DNA from: Gemmatimonadota bacterium
Lineage (GTDB): Bacteria > Gemmatimonadota > Gemmatimonadetes > Longimicrobiales > Gaopeijiaceae
Direction: 5' to 3'
Length of the DNA stretch: 5,989 nucleotides
NCBI GenBank assembly: GCA_012959595.1
Contig: DUCW01000129.1
Location: 13,972-19,960, forward strand
A model generated the notes under the pieces. The model had not been told where the DNA came from and made no database searches. It saw nothing but the letters and a program-made list of their open reading frames with translations. Shown here piece by piece: positions 4,714-5,989 of this stretch. Both the position numbers and the translations under genes were made by a program. Numbering within the stretch: position 1 is the stretch's first letter; each line of letters opens with the position of its first letter.

Positions 4714-5989
4714 ATGATTCTAAGGTGGCTCTCTGTTATAACGGCTGTAGTGGCCCTGAATGTCCCAGTGAGTGCCCAGGAGACCGTGAGTGGTCGTTTC
4801 AGGGTACTCGTTCCCCAATTTCTTCCCATGAATGATGAAGACGATGGTTTCGGGGACAAACTAGCTGATAGGCTGCGTGATCAGATTGATGAGCTTAATA
4901 CTCACGCTGCGGTTAGTGAACGGGACATCAATAATCAAATTAAAGAGTTTAAAATCAAGAAAGAGGATGTTAACTGTATAACGGCCCGGCAGCTCGCCGC
5001 ACAGGCTGGTCACCAGGTCGTTCTGTGTGCACAGTACTCGGGTTCCAAAGAGGCATATGAGGTTCAAAACATTAAATTTGTCAGTGTAGACACTGGTGAA
5101 GAGTATAGTGTGGACAATGTGATGTCTGCCGACAAGCAGGAAGAGGCTGCGGCCACACAGATCGTTGATCGGTTCACTCTCTTTGTAGAACAACAGAGGG
5201 TGGCAGTTTTTTGTGGTGATTATGCTGCTAGTCAGCAATGGGAATCTGCTTTAGAGAATTGTGACAGAGCGTTAGAACTGAATCCGAGTAGCAACACTAG
5301 TCGTTTCACTAGGGCTAGTGTTTTGAGGCAGACGGATGACTTGGAAGGCGCCCTTGGGGAGATTAAGATTCTCTTAGAGAGTGATCCTTATCACCAAGAG
5401 GCTTTACTTTTGGGTGGATTCCTAGCGATCAATCTCAATGATCCGGAGCTGGCCCGCGGTTACTATCGTAATTTTCTTCAATTAGATCCGACTAATGCAA
5501 CAGTGAGAATGCGGGTGGCGTATGATGCTGCACAAGCTGGAGATCCACTTGGAGCTATGGAAATCATCCAAGAGGGAGTGGATGCAGCTCCCGCAAATAC
5601 TGACTTCCATGAACAGCTGGGGAATTTTGCCTTTGCGGGAGCTCAGAATCTCCGGGCTGAAGCGGCCCTTGATGGCGGTGATGGTGTAACTGAAGAAGTG
5701 GTAGCGGTCTACCGCCGTGCTATTGCTGCCTATGAAAAAGTTTTTGAGGTTAAAGGTGCAGAAACCCTGGTTTCGCAATTAAGGAATACCTCTGCGGCCT
5801 ACTTGCAGTTGGGGGAAGCCGCTCAGTCGGCGGAATTTTCTAGGCGAGCACTTGTATCTCATTCTCAAGAAACTTCAATATGGAATATCTATGCCCAGGC
5901 TTTGAAAGAGTTGGGACAGGTTGATGAGGCCATTGCAGCTCTGTCTGAGATTGAAGTAATCGATCCTGAATATCCCAACCTTTTGTTAC
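4714..5989 (+). CDS. Exported TPR-repeat protein, 3' end outside the window
   Basis: An open frame of 425 codons runs from ATG 4714 to the window edge without a stop. Residues 1-21 form a signal peptide: basic R4, hydrophobic core, then NVPVSA before Q22, a good signal peptidase I site, so the protein is probably periplasmic or extracytoplasmic. Residues 27-160 form an alpha/beta domain starting FRVLVPQF, followed by FGDKLADRLRDQIDEL (46-61), VSERDI (67-72), ARQLAAQAGHQVVLCAQY (91-108) and DTGEEYSV (126-133). This order resembles TolB-N/CsgG/FlgO-like domains that precede TPRs in other proteins. From about residue 162, helical TPR-type repeats follow: WESALENCDRALELNP (176-191), LEGALGEIKILLESDP (210-225), PELARGYYRNFLQLDP (244-259), with further units around 263-295, 330-345, 360-385 and 386-418. 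The role is likely a protein-interaction scaffold, possibly in envelope assembly; the partner is unknown. Cysteines C88 and C105 could form a disulfide after export. Confidence 0.9.
   Translation, partial: MILRWLSVITAVVALNVPVSAQETVSGRFRVLVPQFLPMNDEDDGFGDKLADRLRDQIDELNTHAAVSERDINNQIKEFKIKKEDVNCITARQLAAQAGHQVVLCAQYSGSKEAYEVQNIKFVSVDTGEEYSVDNVMSADKQEEAAATQIVDRFTLFVEQQRVAVFCGDYAASQQWESALENCDRALELNPSSNTSRFTRASVLRQTDDLEGALGEIKILLESDPYHQEALLLGGFLAINLNDPELARGYYRNFLQLDPTNATVRMRVAYDAAQAGDPLGAMEIIQEGVDAAPANTDFHEQLGNFAFAGAQNLRAEAALDGGDGVTEEVVAVYRRAIAAYEKVFEVKGAETLVSQLRNTSAAYLQLGEAAQSAEFSRRALVSHSQETSIWNIYAQALKELGQVDEAIAALSEIEVIDPEYPNLLL

Noticed and set aside
4861..5238. Reverse-strand open frame of 125 codons
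   Set aside because: It is antisense to the TPR protein, whose frame has a signal peptide and repeat motifs; the reverse product has no recognisable family.
5482..5778. Reverse-strand open frame of 98 codons
   Set aside because: It is antisense to continuous TPR repeat coding sequence and has no start signal or family motif.

Overview
The window is ordinary bacterial chromosome. It is dense, essentially all genes read on the plus strand, and base composition is balanced (slightly under 50% GC by eye). It opens with the last bases of a tRNA gene whose CCA end is not encoded. The phylum cannot be fixed from the sequence. The exported TPR protein at the right end, with its 'FRVLVPQF' start and 'VSERDI' motif, reminds me of a family I associate with Gemmatimonadota and related marine lineages. 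That is a hunch, not a demonstration.

Layout: (1) 1-26, tRNA 3' end. (2) 114-2143, a tightly packed molybdenum-cofactor set: fdhD (formate dehydrogenase sulfurtransferase), mobA (molybdopterin guanylyltransferase, 4-base ATGA overlap with fdhD) and mobB (P-loop partner of MobA, one base after mobA). mobB is split by a frameshift near 1695-1709. (3) 2136-3884, a two-transmembrane PAS-containing sensor histidine kinase whose start lies inside the end of mobB. (4) 3885-4090, a spacer with a weak hairpin and a possible 35-codon ORF. (5) 4091-4477, a hotdog-fold (4HBT) acyl-CoA thioesterase. (6) 4478-4713, a spacer with one doubtful small hydrophobic ORF. (7) 4714-5989, an exported TPR protein that runs off the right edge.

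How they fit together: FdhD passes sulfur to the bis-MGD cofactor of formate dehydrogenase. MobA adds GMP to molybdopterin, and MobB is a GTP-binding accessory to that step. The first three genes therefore form one maturation unit for a bis-MGD enzyme, although no such enzyme is visible here. The kinase is translationally coupled to this unit, which hints at shared expression, but the sequence does not show what it senses or which regulator it phosphorylates.

I see no CRISPR array, insertion sequence, phage gene or clear new defence or biosynthetic system. The best leads are the mobB lesion, the kinase-cofactor coupling, the small ORF that abuts the thioesterase with a TAATG junction, and the domain arrangement of the TPR protein.
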